This document shows, one piece after another, positions 1 to 11,322 of a DNA stretch of 64,000 nt (position 1 is its first letter; the number at the start of each line of letters is the position of its first letter). Below the pieces are notes generated by a model, which made no database searches, was not told the origin of the DNA, and saw nothing but the letters and a program-made list of their open reading frames with translations. The DNA is taken from assembly GCA_963422465.1 (NCBI GenBank), contig OY730170.1, positions 4,130,379 through 4,194,378 of the forward strand. Direction: 5' to 3'. The position numbers were made by a program, and so were the translations under genes. Source of the stretch: Lichina pygmaea (lineage: Eukaryota > Ascomycota > Lichinomycetes > Lichinales > Lichinaceae).

Positions 1-1155
1 TTCCCCTCTCTATTCTATTCATCCCTCCATTGTCATTTTCATGTCATTTTCATTCCAACATGCGAACATTCCAACATCGCAGCCATAGACTCTGGCCTTG
101 CTCTAGACCATGAACAGAAGTACAGGGTAGGAGGAAGCGGCATATGGAGCGGTACGTACAGCGAGTGTGGAGTACGTGCTTTGCTCTCGGCGTCGGGAGA
201 AGCGTCGAGGTGTATTTTGCTGGCGGGCGGAGGGGGAGGGAAGAAGGGAGGAGGGAGAAAGTAGAGGGAGAAGGGAGAAGGGAGAAGGGAGAAGGCATGT
301 AGGTGGTGATAGAAGGTCGGACTTGATTGCTCGGCACGCCTGGTAGATTCAGGTTTTGGTGCTGGGTGTGGCGGAGGTGCCGTAGAAGTTGGCTTGGTGG
401 ATGACATGGCCGGTGGATGACATGGCCTGGTGGGGCGCACGAAAAGAGAAGTATAGTACATGGACAATAAAAGCATCTGGTATGCCACTGCCTTTCCACG
501 GAGCCGTCGACGTCTCACATGTTCAGGACGATTCAGGGAGAAGGGAAAGGTCGGTAGAGCGAGAGAGGGAGGGAGGGAGGGAGGGAGGGAGGGAGAAGTA
601 GCTACAGGAAGACGTTGGAGATATTCCGTGGGAGGACCTGGCGTGGGACGAGAAGGATGTCGTAGTGGAATCAGGAAGTAGCGGAAACCCCGGGAGGAGC
701 CCCAGGAGAGATCGCAGGAGAAGCTCTAGGAGAAGCCCCGAGGGAAAAGCGGGGAAGGGTGGAGTATAATCGTAGGCGTCTCGCAGCATAGATCATGAGC
801 GCTATCATCATCACATCTTGTCCGGAAATGGGAGGGGCCGTTGTGCGCTGACTCGTCCAGAGAGGGAGTGAGAAGGAAGAGAGCGAGAGCGAGAGCGAGA
901 CGGAGACGGAGACGTCCATCGCGGACGAGCTGGTGACGAGAGGTGCTGTTGGAACTGCAGGGATGGCTCTGCACGCACACGCACGCACGCACGTGGACAC
1001 ACCACCTACCCACACGTCTGTGTATCACGCCCGCTTTGTCATGCGGCGCGTGCTCATCACCTGTCTTCACCGTCGCGCGCACAGGGCTGGATCGAGTTGG
1101 ACGGGGTCTGGGTCGGGGACAGGGACCGGGACGGACGAGGTTGCGTGTTGTCTTC
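1..1155. other. Gene-free flank with purine-rich simple repeats
   Basis: No convincing coding exon was found. The stretch holds GGGAGAA-type runs (about 230-297), a GAGG run (about 560-597) and CG-rich simple sequence. It lies downstream of the minus-strand KH gene, so part of it may be that gene's 3' UTR. Reading frames here are open only because the sequence is low in complexity. Confidence 0.5.
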
Positions 1156-3393
1156 TCACGTGCCAGGCGGTCTCGGCTGCTCACCTTGGCCGTATTGTTG
1201 GTGGAGCTGCTGCTGTTGATATTGCTGCGAGTGGTCCCGTCGCTGGGCATCCTGCTGGGGATTCTGCTGCTGCTGCTGCTGCTGCTGGGCCATGGCGGCA
1301 TACCACATCGCGACGTAGTTGTTGTAGCCGCCGTACGCGGCGTATGGGTCGGTCTCCCCGCTTGCTCCGGTAGACGCGTCACCGGCTGGGGCACCACCAC
1401 CGGTCGCAGCAGTGGGGCCGGCGTAATTGCCTTGCATTGAGGATGTCTCATTCGATGCTGTCTGTCCGCCATACGACCCTGACGCTGCTGGTCTCGGTGA
1501 CAACGAAGATGGTCCACCATGTGCTTGTCGGTCGTTGTACGGATCACCCATGTAGCTAGCACCACCGCCGCCACCGCCACCGCTCCGGTTGCCCAGCCTC
1601 TGTACGCAGAAAATGATGTCGTTAGTCTCTCCGTGTTCGCCACTCTCTAGAGGAACGACAGGTAGGTGGCAGTAGCAAGGTAGTGCGTGCTCGGTCGTCG
1701 TGCTCAGGATGCAGGAGGGTCGTAGACGTACCACGGCATCCACCTTCTCCTCGATGGTGCGCTTTGCGTTCTCGATCGATTCGCGAGTGCCGATCAGCCC
1801 TACCTCACGTTCGACTTCGAGCGGTCCCGACGACGGGGATACGTTGATCTTGCAGCCGCTCATGTTCTGCATCTCCTTGATCGTCTCGCCGCCTGGATTC
1901 CGGGTGAGACACATCCGACCTCGGCCGAGAGAGCGCTGGTGGTTGTTGCGACCGAGCCGACTCACCTTTGCCGATGATCATGCCCACCGCATCGGAAGGT
2001 ACTCGGATGGTGTCCGTCTGACGATCCCCACCGCCGCCACCGACTCCTCCTCCGCCCCCTCCGCTCGGCCCGACGTAGCCGCCTGCGCTGCGACTCGCCT
2101 CCGCCCGTAGGCTTGCCTGGCCCTTCGTGTCGCTGTCGACGATCTCGAGGATGAGCTCCTTCGCTTTGGCGGCCGACTCGTGCGTCCCGATGAGGTTGAC
2201 CGGTCTCAGTCCGCCGATGCTCTTGGTCTCGCCCACGATGTTGACGTGGCATCTGCTGCGCTCCTGCAGGTCGCGGATCGTCTCCCCACCTCGACCGATG
2301 ATGAGGCCGACGGTTCGGTCCGGCACCATGATCTGCACGCTCGCCTCGCCGTCCCGAAGGGTAGGCTGGTGCGTGCCGCCGCTACGGCGCTCGGGTTGCA
2401 CGCCCACCTGCCGGCCGTTCTCCTCGATGATGCGGTTGATCTCGTTCCTGGCGTCGACTCGCGCCTGACGAGAGCCCGAGATCCTGCAGCCGCGGCTCGG
2501 TCCGGACGACTCGGGTCCGGTGACGAACTGCACCCTTGCGCCCGTCTCGGTCTCGACTCGGCGCAGATTCTCTCCCTGTCGTCCGATGATCAAGCCGACA
2601 AGCGACGAATCGATCTGCATGATCTCGGAGATCTCGTCGTTGGATGTCCCTCGTGGGGGCGACCTCTCTCCGCGGCCGCCGTGGCCCCTGCTTGGCGGCG
2701 GGGAATACGTGCTGCTTCCGCCGCCGCCACCACCACGGCGATCTCTCATTCCAGGCGAGTACGAGCGTTCTCGACCATATTCCCGCCCTCCCGCGTCGCG
2801 ACGGTCTTCTCGGCGCTCTTCACGATAAGGGTTGTAGTTGTCGCGGTAGTTGTCGCGGCGAGATGGAGGTGACCTGGACCTCGAGCGCGACCTCTGGTGC
2901 GACCGACCGGCCGGTCGAGGATCCGCATCGCGACTGGCCGACGCAGCTTTGCCTACGTCCCTTAGCTCGTGCCCCCGACCGTGAACGCGCGCAGGCGACT
3001 CACCACCATCGCGACTCTCGTACGATATTCCCTTCTCGGCGGCGATGCCTCGCGCCTTGGCGATTGCCTCGGCGATGCTGACGGAACCCGAGCTCACCTG
3101 CTCGCTGCCACTGAGGTCGATCACGCCAGATCTGACGGGTTTTGGCAGCTCGACGTTCGCTAGAGATCCCGACGGAGCGGGGCTGTGGATAGCTGTTGGA
3201 TAAGCTTGTGCGACAGCGGTGGGAGATATGCCTGCCGGCGGCTGAAAGCTTCCTTGGAGAGGTCCTCCCCCTGCCCGCTGAGCTGCTGCTGAAAGGAAGT
3301 CAGCCGACGCACTTCATCGTGATCGCGCCGGCACGGCAACGTACCCGCACCTAGCGCAGCCAGGAGGGATGCCATGTTGGCTTGGTCCGCCAT
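1156..3393 (-). CDS. Triple-KH RNA-binding protein (FUBP-like)
   Basis: A nuclear or cytoplasmic single-strand nucleic-acid-binding protein is predicted, of the fungal KH family resembling far-upstream-element-binding proteins. Three KH domains follow each other, each with its GxxG loop: VGLIIGRQGENLRRVE, VGLIIGRGGETIRDLQ, and a third in which VGMIIGKG is completed across an intron by GETIKEMQ. Between exon 1 and the KH block lies an Arg/Ser-rich segment (SRSRSRSP). The C-terminus is Gln-rich, with an eight-Gln run. Start at 3393 (MADQANMASLL); the stop ends at 1156. Introns inferred from frame and splice sites: 3289-3344, probably 2953-3003 (51 nt, in frame, so retention is possible), 1893-1965 and 1600-1731. 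The second is the least certain. The target RNA is unknown. Confidence 0.85.
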
Positions 3394-3659
3394 CGTCTGG
3401 CTCCGTCGCCGACGGAATGGCGATGGTCAACTGCCCCGCTCAGGGCTCGTCGCAAGACATATGTTATCTGGTCGCTCGCTCGGTCCTGCCGTTCTGGATA
3501 GCGCAGCGTGCGCAGGAGGTCGTCGGGGAACGACTGGACTCAGAGATATCGATGTGAGCTTTGAGCTATTGATACTGAGGCTCAATTGAGCGAGCTCTGG
3601 GTGACGGGGTGGAGAATGGCCAGGGATGCGCACGTCGCATATCAGCTATCCAAATCGTG

Positions 3660-3730
3660 CCGGCCAGGCGTGCCAGCGCGTGGTACGTAGAGGTACGAGT
3701 ACGGAGTACAGTACCGTACCACTACGAGTA
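3660..3730. repeat. GTAC-rich intergenic cluster
   Basis: Overlapping GTAC and TACG words are packed here between the divergent KH gene (-) and the zinc-finger gene (+). Similar clusters recur in other intergenic spaces, for example near 13.66, 17.6, 22.2-22.3, 24.8, 25.0-25.2 and 26.5 kb. The function is unknown. Confidence 0.5.
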
Positions 3731-4128
3731 AGCGACGGCCAGGTGTGCTGATTAATCGCTGAGTAATATGGTGTATCAAGTCGCTTACTAAGCTCATCAG
3801 TCCCCTTCAGTGGCCATCGCTCCCTCTTGGGAAGCCAGACGTCGAATCCTATCGCTGCGTGACGTGTGGGCAAACCCGTCCGCGATGCTGCTTTCCGGAA
3901 TGGACAACTCGATCTGTAGGAGGACTGGAGGGACTGGGGAGGACCTTCTTGATTATGTCGGCGGTTCCAATGTTTCCTGTGATATCGCTGTGCTGCAGCG
4001 CTTAGTCGCTGTGCGCACGATAACACGATCTTCTACTGCATGCCCTAAAGCCCACGATGATAATATCATGATGTTTTCTGCTACAGGTTTTCATTGCCAC
4101 TGGTTCCACGTAACGTGCTGCCTGTCTC

Positions 4129-4143
4129 CACGTGAACCACGTG
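4129..4143. promoter_or_regulatory. Paired CACGTG E-boxes upstream of the zinc-finger gene
   Basis: Two CACGTG palindromes (4129-4134 and 4138-4143) start nine bases apart, about 250 bp upstream of the start at 4390. CACGTG is the core site of fungal bHLH factors such as Cbf1- and Pho4-type proteins. The pairing is seen; a regulatory role is inferred. Confidence 0.35.
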
Positions 4144-4389
4144 ACCTCACTTTCGTCCTCAGCAGTCTCCTCCCTTCACTGTCGACATCGACTCGATGCT
4201 ATCTTTCTAAAGCTCTCTGTCCTGAGTCTTGTAGTGGTTTGAAGTCTGCCTCGACCGGATCTTCGGATCCGGGCTCGTTGCCGTGGTTGGGCCACTGTCC
4301 GGTTCGGCCGCGGTCGACACCGATATCAGCCTCGACAAAGACACCGCTTTTGCGGCCTTGTTCTGAGGGCCTCATCTCGAACAGGGCTG

Positions 4390-7300
4390 TTGGTGGAAAC
4401 CTGCGCCATCATGGCATCTCAGAACGTGGGAGAGCAGCTTGGAGCTTCGCGCGATGAGGTGAAGGACGCCTCGGATGGTGCCAATCGCAATGCCGAGCCT
4501 GTGCCGTCCACCTCAGAGCAGGGCCCGTCCGTGACCAATGTTGATGAGCCTGCGAGCGCCTCAAGCTCGTATGTCTTGAGCGGGACAGGTATCATTCAAG
4601 AGACGTTCGACCTTTTGCCTCGCGGTCGCCGGGCCTCGTCATCCGCCACGTCTTCAACAACCATCATCGGGGCTGGTCAACTCACCCCGACCAGTGACAC
4701 GCGCTCTGAGGGATTCAACCCCGTGGCTGATCCACGCCCTCCCACAAGTGACGCACACCCTGAAGGATCCAACATCGATGCGCAACACAATGAGGATCAA
4801 GACGCTCTCTATCTCCCGGTTCCGGCTAACGAGACTGATGCCATGCTCCAGTTGGTTCAACAGACCTTCTCAAGTCTTGCTGCAGCAGATAGAGCCGATC
4901 CGGAGGCACGAGCACAGATCCGGAGGAGGCTCGCGAGGGAATGGGTCGATAACAACGACCTGTTTCTGTCTATGAACAGCGAAGATGGAGATAATAGGAC
5001 GCCGGATGCTCCTCGAGGGCCTCTTGCGATCCTGGACGCGGTGGGCTCCGTCCTGGAGCGGCAACGCCCTGCGGCCGTTGTAGTCCCTTCTGCAGACAAT
5101 GCGTCTGATCAGCAAGCGACGCGCAGGACCGAAGCCATTCCTGCTACGGAAGATAGGCCTGATCAGCAAGCGACGTCGACGTCTGCGCCCAAGAATGCTG
5201 GGGGGAAGAAAAAGAAGCGTAAGCAGAGAAGTGAGAGCGCAAAGAAAGAGAGGAGGAAGAAGCAAGAAGCTCGTCGGAAGGCGAAGCGTGAGGCGAAGCG
5301 TGAGGTTGAAGGGCCTAGCAAGGCTGACGAGGATGACGACTCTGCTCACGCCGAGTCCGGTCACAAAGATGCCCTGGCCGCACAGTGTTTGCCGCAAGAG
5401 CGTGAGAACGATGTATGTGTGGACATGGTTAAGAAACGGACCAGGCTGATCATACCTCAGGCCGCCGACGAGCGTAGCGGGTCCCAGACGACGGGCTTGG
5501 CGGGTGCTGAAGTACGCGATAGCATCGAAGATCCTGAAACGCCCAAGAACATGGCAGATGTTGGATCGTCTAGGAGTCCCGCAGACCCCGACGTGTCTGG
5601 GAGCCCGGCTGGTCGTGGGTCCTCCGAGACCGCGCCAGGCCCTGGAACATCTGAGAACAAGTCGTCGAGTAACCACGGAGAGGATGACGAGGGAAAGAGC
5701 GCCGATCTGGTATCTTCCGCAGACGGAGAGGCGCAGATCACCTTGGAACATCCTCTGCCTGATGCAATGAATTCGACTGGTTTCCATCATGAACCCTCTC
5801 CGGCAACACCCGCGCTAGAACAGGATGGGAAGACTGAGGGCTGCAGCGACGCAGTCTTGCACGGGAATTCCCGTTCACAGTCCCCACAAACACGTCAACG
5901 GAGCGGCTCTGTTAATATCAGAGAAAATTCAGAAAACACTCCTCATCCTACTTCCTCTGCCCCACAGTCTCATCTCTCAAACCTCTCAACTCCACCTCTG
6001 CCCGTTATTAAAGAAGAACCCGACGGAGAAATGGCCGGAAGACCAGCGGCAGACAAGTCTCAAGGCGGAAAGAAGAACAACCGCAGATCCAGGACCAAGA
6101 AGCAGATGGGGACGTCCAAAGCCGGCGAGGGCTCCGCTGCCGTGGACAGACAATCGTCAGGCCACGGTGAGCAGGCCAAAATTGGCGCCCCTGACAAGAA
6201 CGAGAGACCGCCCATCGATCGTACCCACGAAGCGGAACAGGCGCCCGCCGTCGAGTCCGATAACAAGAAGGGAGTAAAGCAGCCGATGGAGCCTACTGAC
6301 AAGCATGAGGACTCGGCTGCCTCGATTGGACAGGATGAACGCGCGGTCAACGTCCGTAAGTCACGATCTGACAGTATCAAGTTCCTTCGCGCTCGCACTT
6401 TCTCACGGTCGTCAGCCATTGAACGATCTGAGCTGCTGCCACCCGGGCCAGATCTGGCTTCGGCTTCGGCTTCGGCTTCGGCTTCGGCAGCGCTGTCGAG
6501 CGAGACGGCAGTGGATGAACGTGACTCTGGCGACTCTGGCTTCCCAGTCAGAGCCGCCGCCGAAGAAGTGAGCCGTCCTGCGACGGCAGCCAGTCAAGAG
6601 ACGGTCTCAGAACGCACTATCGGTACGCGCACGTCCGGGTCCTCTACTCGTCTCAACCCAGAAGCATCGGCTTTTCAACCCGGTGCCGGCGTGTTCCTCG
6701 GTGCAGGAATGCCGATGCCTGATCCGATGGGGTTGTACGCCGCCGCGGGACCTCACCCATCGGCGGGCTTACCACCTCCTGGTCACGGCGGTCACTACGT
6801 ACCGCCGATTGCGTTGACCGACGCAGACATGCTACGGTATATCGCTGCGGATGAAGAGTACCAGAGATGGAAAGTTACCGATGCAAGAATCCCTCCACCG
6901 GATGTGCAAGCGGCATTCGATCGCCGGGAGGCTGAACAACAGGCACGTCTTGACAACACGGAAAATCAGCCGCCTCTAGGGAGCGGTGCCGAGAACACTG
7001 GCTCCTCCGAACATCAAGGGTCACAGGACGGCTCATCCACGTCGGTCACACAGACTCATGCCGGTGACGATTCTGCTGCTCGCAGCGTGCTCACCGATCG
7101 TGTCAATATCGAACATGCTCACGTCGAGTCGGCCCAGCAAAATACTCCAGAAGCGGTCCGCCAGGCAGACTGTCAAGTTCAAGGCGACAGTGCCTCGGAG
7201 ACCACAACCTCGGCTCAGCCGCAATCTGAAGTCTCGGAGCTACCTGAGCGAAGCATCGTCGCCGCCTACGTGCTGCCGCAGACGTCGCGTCTCAGAGACG

Positions 7301-9570
7301 AAGTGTTGGGACCTGACATGGGAGGTCCAGCCGCCCATCAGTCCAGGGCCTCTCGCTCCGACACTGTCGTCCGTCACGATCCCTCGGACCAACCCCGCCA
7401 GCGAGCGGTCAGTCAAGCCGATCCCACCGTCGGAGGGGACAACCGCGTCGATGGCGGATCCCAACCTGCTTCGCAGTCTTCTTCCTCGAACACTGGCTCG
7501 ATCACGAGGACCGGCTCCGGCCCATCTTCAGGACGAGGCCGTGGTGGGCATGCAAGCCTTGGTCAGCACGGTCGCGGTCGTGGCTCGCACAGAGGGCACG
7601 GCCGTCAACAGCAGGGCCGTCAACAGCACGATCGGAATCAACGCGGGGGCAATCAGCGGGACCGGAATCAGCAGGATCGACATCAGCAGAGCCGCCAACA
7701 GCAGGCTCCCATTGCGCGTGGTTCCACTTCACAGGGCTCTACTCCGCAGGTTCCCGCTCCGGAGAGCTCTACATCGCAAGCTGCTATTCAGGAGGCTCCG
7801 ACCCGGCGGCCTGTCATCGTGGACGGTTCTAATCAGCGGTTTCTCGCTCCGAAGGGTCCTACGATGCAAGCCCAGGCTCAGGAGTCCCCTACTCAGCAAG
7901 CTGCTATTGCGCAGGGCTCTACTCCGCAGGTTCCCGCTCCGGAGAGCTCTACATCGCAAGCCTTGATTCAGGAGGCTCCGACCCGTCGGCCTGTCATTGT
8001 GGACGGTTCCAATCAGCGGTTTCTCGCTCCGAAGGGTCCTACGATGCAAGCCCAGGCTCAGGAGTCCCCTACTCAGCAAGCTGCTATTGCGCAGGGCTCT
8101 GATCAGCAGGTTCCCGCTCCGGAGAGCTCTACATCGCAAGCTGCTATTCAGGAGGCTCCGACCCGGCGGCCTGTCATCGTGGACGGTTCCAATCAGCGGT
8201 TTCTCACTCCGAAGGGTCCTACGATGCAAGCCCAGGCTCAGGAGTCCCCTACTCCGCAAACTGCTATTGCGCAGGCTTCTACTCAGCAGGCTCCCGCTCC
8301 GGAGGGCTCTACATCGCAAGCTGCTATTGCACAGGGCTCTACTCTACAGGTTCCCGCTCCGGGGGGCTCTACAACGCAAGCTTCCGCACAGGAGGCGCCC
8401 GTACAGGAGGCGCCCGCACAGGAGGCGCCCGCACAGGAGGCGCCCGCACAGGAGGCGCCCGCACAGGAGGCGCCCGCACAGGAGGCGCCCGCACAGGAGG
8501 CGCCCGCACAGGAGGCGCCCGCACAGCAGGGGCGCAAAAGGGCGGCCACATACGCCGCCACTCAGCCTAGCTCCTCCTCGCCGCCTCAGGTGCCGAAAGT
8601 ACACAGCTTCAAGGAACTCCTGTTCAAGTGCACCTGGTGCGGCATACCCCTGTCGGATCGCACCCCGACCACCTTGCTCTGCAATGGCTGCGGGCCGTTC
8701 TCGCCCACGCGGTACTGTTCCCATGAACACATGATGTCCGGCCTCTACCTGCACGAGGGGATCTGTGGCCGTCAATCGCTGAACATTCTTGTCGACATCA
8801 ACACGCTGCCGGAGCGCTACAGCAAAAGCCATCCGGCCATCTGGAACATATATGGCCACCGCGGTCGTGCCCTCCTCCGCCAGAGACACTTCAGCACCCA
8901 TCGGCATGACCAGTGCGACTACGCCATCTTCAAAGATGTCCAAGCCAAGGAGGAGGCCGGCTGCTATGTCTTCACGATGGTGCCGTACGTGACCATTCGC
9001 CTGAACGACAGCGAGCTGAAAGACATCATCAACCGTCTGCTCAATCTTGCCTTCCTGAACCACGCACTCGTTCGCCCACTCTTGTTACTTTACCGACTCC
9101 TGCGGCAGTGCCTGCGCTCCGGCAACAGCTGGAACGATCGGGTCAAGAGCGAGCTAGACCGGCAGTTTGTGGAAGAGTTTCTGATCGACCCCAATCATAT
9201 GGTCCACCCTTCGAACCCAGACATGGACGCGGAATGGTACGGCGAAGGAGGGGTCGAAAAGATCGTCAACGATCACGAAGAACGCTACGGCGTCCTGCGG
9301 CTCTGGCGCCGCGAGCATCCGGACCCGGTCATCCGAGCCGATGGTTGGACTCGCTACTATGGGTTCCAGTGGCCGAACGCTCGCGTGCCGCGGGACTACG
9401 GTCTCGGACCAGGCTGGGATGGACCGTTGCGGGGCATGGAGCAGACCGAGGCTCAGGCTAAGGCTGAAGCCATGAACGACGCCGAGAACCTGGCTCGGGC
9501 CCAAGAAGAGATCTCAGCCCTGACTCCACTCCAGAGTCTCGGACAGAACTCGGACAATCTTTACTTGTGA
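4390..9570 (+). CDS. Large low-complexity protein with RGG-like stretch and C-terminal MYND-like zinc finger
   Basis: A single uninterrupted frame of 1726 codons, with no intron needed. The N-terminal 1000 residues are Ser/Glu/Asp/Ala-rich and probably disordered. A basic KKKKRKQR block near residue 275, followed by alternating Arg/Lys/Glu, looks like a nuclear signal plus charged helix. About residues 1040-1110 form an Arg/Gly/Gln-rich stretch (SGRGRGGH, RGRGSHRGHGR) of the kind that binds RNA. Then come 60-residue and 5-residue tandem repeats. Around residues 1410-1460 is a Cys/His array (FKCTWCG, LLCNGCG, RYCSHEHM, LHEGICG) spaced like a MYND zinc finger, followed by a globular domain to the end. 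ATG 4411 has a better start context (gccatcATGG) and is a good alternative. Expansion of repeats may vary between strains. The function is not recognised. Confidence 0.8.
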   Translation: MVETCAIMASQNVGEQLGASRDEVKDASDGANRNAEPVPSTSEQGPSVTNVDEPASASSSYVLSGTGIIQETFDLLPRGRRASSSATSSTTIIGAGQLTPTSDTRSEGFNPVADPRPPTSDAHPEGSNIDAQHNEDQDALYLPVPANETDAMLQLVQQTFSSLAAADRADPEARAQIRRRLAREWVDNNDLFLSMNSEDGDNRTPDAPRGPLAILDAVGSVLERQRPAAVVVPSADNASDQQATRRTEAIPATEDRPDQQATSTSAPKNAGGKKKKRKQRSESAKKERRKKQEARRKAKREAKREVEGPSKADEDDDSAHAESGHKDALAAQCLPQERENDVCVDMVKKRTRLIIPQAADERSGSQTTGLAGAEVRDSIEDPETPKNMADVGSSRSPADPDVSGSPAGRGSSETAPGPGTSENKSSSNHGEDDEGKSADLVSSADGEAQITLEHPLPDAMNSTGFHHEPSPATPALEQDGKTEGCSDAVLHGNSRSQSPQTRQRSGSVNIRENSENTPHPTSSAPQSHLSNLSTPPLPVIKEEPDGEMAGRPAADKSQGGKKNNRRSRTKKQMGTSKAGEGSAAVDRQSSGHGEQAKIGAPDKNERPPIDRTHEAEQAPAVESDNKKGVKQPMEPTDKHEDSAASIGQDERAVNVRKSRSDSIKFLRARTFSRSSAIERSELLPPGPDLASASASASASAALSSETAVDERDSGDSGFPVRAAAEEVSRPATAASQETVSERTIGTRTSGSSTRLNPEASAFQPGAGVFLGAGMPMPDPMGLYAAAGPHPSAGLPPPGHGGHYVPPIALTDADMLRYIAADEEYQRWKVTDARIPPPDVQAAFDRREAEQQARLDNTENQPPLGSGAENTGSSEHQGSQDGSSTSVTQTHAGDDSAARSVLTDRVNIEHAHVESAQQNTPEAVRQADCQVQGDSASETTTSAQPQSEVSELPERSIVAAYVLPQTSRLRDEVLGPDMGGPAAHQSRASRSDTVVRHDPSDQPRQRAVSQADPTVGGDNRVDGGSQPASQSSSSNTGSITRTGSGPSSGRGRGGHASLGQHGRGRGSHRGHGRQQQGRQQHDRNQRGGNQRDRNQQDRHQQSRQQQAPIARGSTSQGSTPQVPAPESSTSQAAIQEAPTRRPVIVDGSNQRFLAPKGPTMQAQAQESPTQQAAIAQGSTPQVPAPESSTSQALIQEAPTRRPVIVDGSNQRFLAPKGPTMQAQAQESPTQQAAIAQGSDQQVPAPESSTSQAAIQEAPTRRPVIVDGSNQRFLTPKGPTMQAQAQESPTPQTAIAQASTQQAPAPEGSTSQAAIAQGSTLQVPAPGGSTTQASAQEAPVQEAPAQEAPAQEAPAQEAPAQEAPAQEAPAQEAPAQEAPAQQGRKRAATYAATQPSSSSPPQVPKVHSFKELLFKCTWCGIPLSDRTPTTLLCNGCGPFSPTRYCSHEHMMSGLYLHEGICGRQSLNILVDINTLPERYSKSHPAIWNIYGHRGRALLRQRHFSTHRHDQCDYAIFKDVQAKEEAGCYVFTMVPYVTIRLNDSELKDIINRLLNLAFLNHALVRPLLLLYRLLRQCLRSGNSWNDRVKSELDRQFVEEFLIDPNHMVHPSNPDMDAEWYGEGGVEKIVNDHEERYGVLRLWRREHPDPVIRADGWTRYYGFQWPNARVPRDYGLGPGWDGPLRGMEQTEAQAKAEAMNDAENLARAQEEISALTPLQSLGQNSDNLYL
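6458..6488 (+). repeat. GCTTCG hexamer run coding (Ser-Ala)n
   Basis: About five exact copies of a 6-bp unit lie inside the large zinc-finger protein and give alternating Ala/Ser. The unit keeps frame, so copy-number change would not disrupt translation. Confidence 0.8.
7741..8385 (+). repeat. 180-bp coding tandem repeat, three units plus a partial
   Basis: Units at 7741-7920, 7921-8100 and 8101-8280, with a shorter derivative at 8281-8385. Each full unit encodes 60 residues containing APESSTSQA, RRPVIVDGSNQRF and KGPTMQAQAQESP. Units differ at only a few bases, which points to recent duplication or gene conversion. The motif RRPVIVDGSNQRF is the only non-low-complexity part. Confidence 0.92.
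8386..8520 (+). repeat. 15-bp coding minisatellite, nine units
   Basis: Nine back-to-back copies of GCACAGGAGGCGCCC (the second has a T) encode AQEAP repeats between the 180-bp array and the MYND-like domain. Near-perfect identity suggests an actively slipping linker. Confidence 0.93.
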
Positions 9571-10849
9571 CCGCGTTCGAAAGCGGTATCTGGTTCAGTG
9601 GCGCAAGCAACCCATCATTTCCTTTCTCCTGTTCTCCGAGAAAGAGAAATTCACCCAGCGCCTTCAACATCGGACATATCAAGGACAGGAACCAGGTACA
9701 TCTTCCGCACGTTTCGTCACCGCCACGGAAACCAGGAACTACAAACAGAGTCATAGATCGCATGGACAAGCCACGATCTCTTATCGTCACCATCGGAGCA
9801 ACAACGGACAAAGCGGGGAGATGAAACGACGACCTGGAGAAAAAGAACTGGGCAGTAGAGCTTCCGAGGTCTACTGTTTCCGTCTCCTTTTTTCGGTTTT
9901 CTTTCGTGTTTTCTTTCCCGCGAGTCATCCGTCCTTTTCGCCGCCAACGTCGACGGTCTTGTCCCCCTCGCCGTCGTCATGACCTAACAGCATCGTCTTT
10001 GCCGTCGTTTCCTGTCTTTCGTCTCGGCGTCGACGGTCGGTCGTGTCTCTCTCGCCGCCGTCGTCGTCGTCGCCGTCCACCGTGCACCACCGGAAGACAC
10101 GATTCGCTGAGCGAAGCGAATTTTCTTTGCTCACTTTCCCTTGCCCAGTTCCCCTTGCCCCCTTCCTTAACAGCCCCTATTCCCCATTTCCCCTAATACC
10201 CCCAGATACCCTGATCCCCGCGCTATACGACCCGCACCAACAGGCTACCATCTGGCTGATAGTCACTCCATCCGGCCGATGCAGTTCCGAGGATAGTCAC
10301 TCTGAATGTTAAATGTACCTGTTGGTCTCTAATGTGGCTCCTGCTCTCTTTCTGTTTCGGGTGGCAGGATATGGGCTGTAGATTGTTGGGTAGAGACTAG
10401 ACCGTGAATCGTACGGACTAGGCGGTAGACTGTAGGGACTAAGTTGTAGAGCGTGGACTAGAGTGGAGTAGATGCCGCTGTGGATCCGGCGTGGGTTCGG
10501 ATGTGGACCTTGCTGTCGACTCCAGCGTGGACTCCAGCGTAGCCTGTGACATCGACTCCGGAGTAGACTACTTTTCATCATGTGCAGAAGATCCAACGAC
10601 AGAAAAGGCACGTACAGCACCGTCCAGCATCACAGAATGCCACGGTACATACAATGCATCCGTGAATGTACGAGTACTCATATTCTACTCCTAGCAACCC
10701 TCTACACACAGTACACTACAAGCAGTGCTCCAATCCATCACGCCTCTACGGGATACAACAGATATCTCGCAGCAAAAGCAGCACCAACCAACCAACTAAC
10801 CATGCCAAGCCACCAATCACCTCAAACAAGAATCGATCACCATCAGCGC

Positions 10850-10857
10850 CCAGCCAA

Positions 10858-10888
<31 letters not shown>

Positions 10889-10889
10889 A
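10850..10889. repeat. CCAG tetranucleotide microsatellite
   Basis: About eight CCAG units, slightly interrupted at the ends. Intergenic. Confidence 0.85.
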
Positions 10890-10965
10890 CCGACCACTTG
10901 CCCAAAAACAAGAATTGACTAGTCGTCAGTGCTCGCGGTGAAGAGTCGTCGCGACAAGTGCGGCC

Positions 10966-10966
<1 letters not shown>

Positions 10967-11002
<36 letters not shown>
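10967..11002. repeat. (CAG)12 microsatellite
   Basis: Twelve uninterrupted CAG triplets lie in intergenic DNA. A short frame can read them as poly-Gln, but no gene structure surrounds it. Confidence 0.92.
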
Positions 11003-11004
<2 letters not shown>

Positions 11005-11262
11005 CTTGAAGATTCTCTGGGAGATTGAGGAGGCGTGGAAAAGCGTGGTACGGTATCGGAGGAATGGTAATGCTTGTCTGCCCACAGGATCGTCTGGGGG
11101 AGAGACTTTGTGCGGGGAGGAAGAGGCAGGTAGGGCCAGGCAGGGGCAGATAGGGCCAGGCAGGGCTAGACAGTGGGAAGGCGCTTGAGCATCGTGACTG
11201 TCGTTGTGGTGTCGCTATGTTTCAGGCTTGGGTGAGTTTGGATGAGCGTGGGTATAGCTGTG

Positions 11263-11322
11263 GGTGTGGATGTGGATTTGGATGTGGATTTGGATGTAGA
11301 TGTGGATGTAGATGTAGATGTG
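11263..11322. repeat. GATGTG/GATGTA hexamer array
   Basis: About ten imperfect hexamers of the GATGTG, GATTTG and GATGTA type. Intergenic. Confidence 0.85.

Noticed and set aside
8386-8520. Regular short repeats as a CRISPR-like array
   Set aside because: Units are contiguous with no spacers and keep a reading frame; this is a coding minisatellite in a eukaryote.
8344-9063. Minus-strand frames with Cys/Ala or Arg/Pro repeats opposite the 15-bp array
   Set aside because: They are reverse readings of the AQEAP minisatellite and have no independent gene features.
10958-11188. A poly-Gln protein starting before the CAG run
   Set aside because: The frame exists only because of the microsatellite; there is no conserved sequence, splice structure or neighbouring exon.
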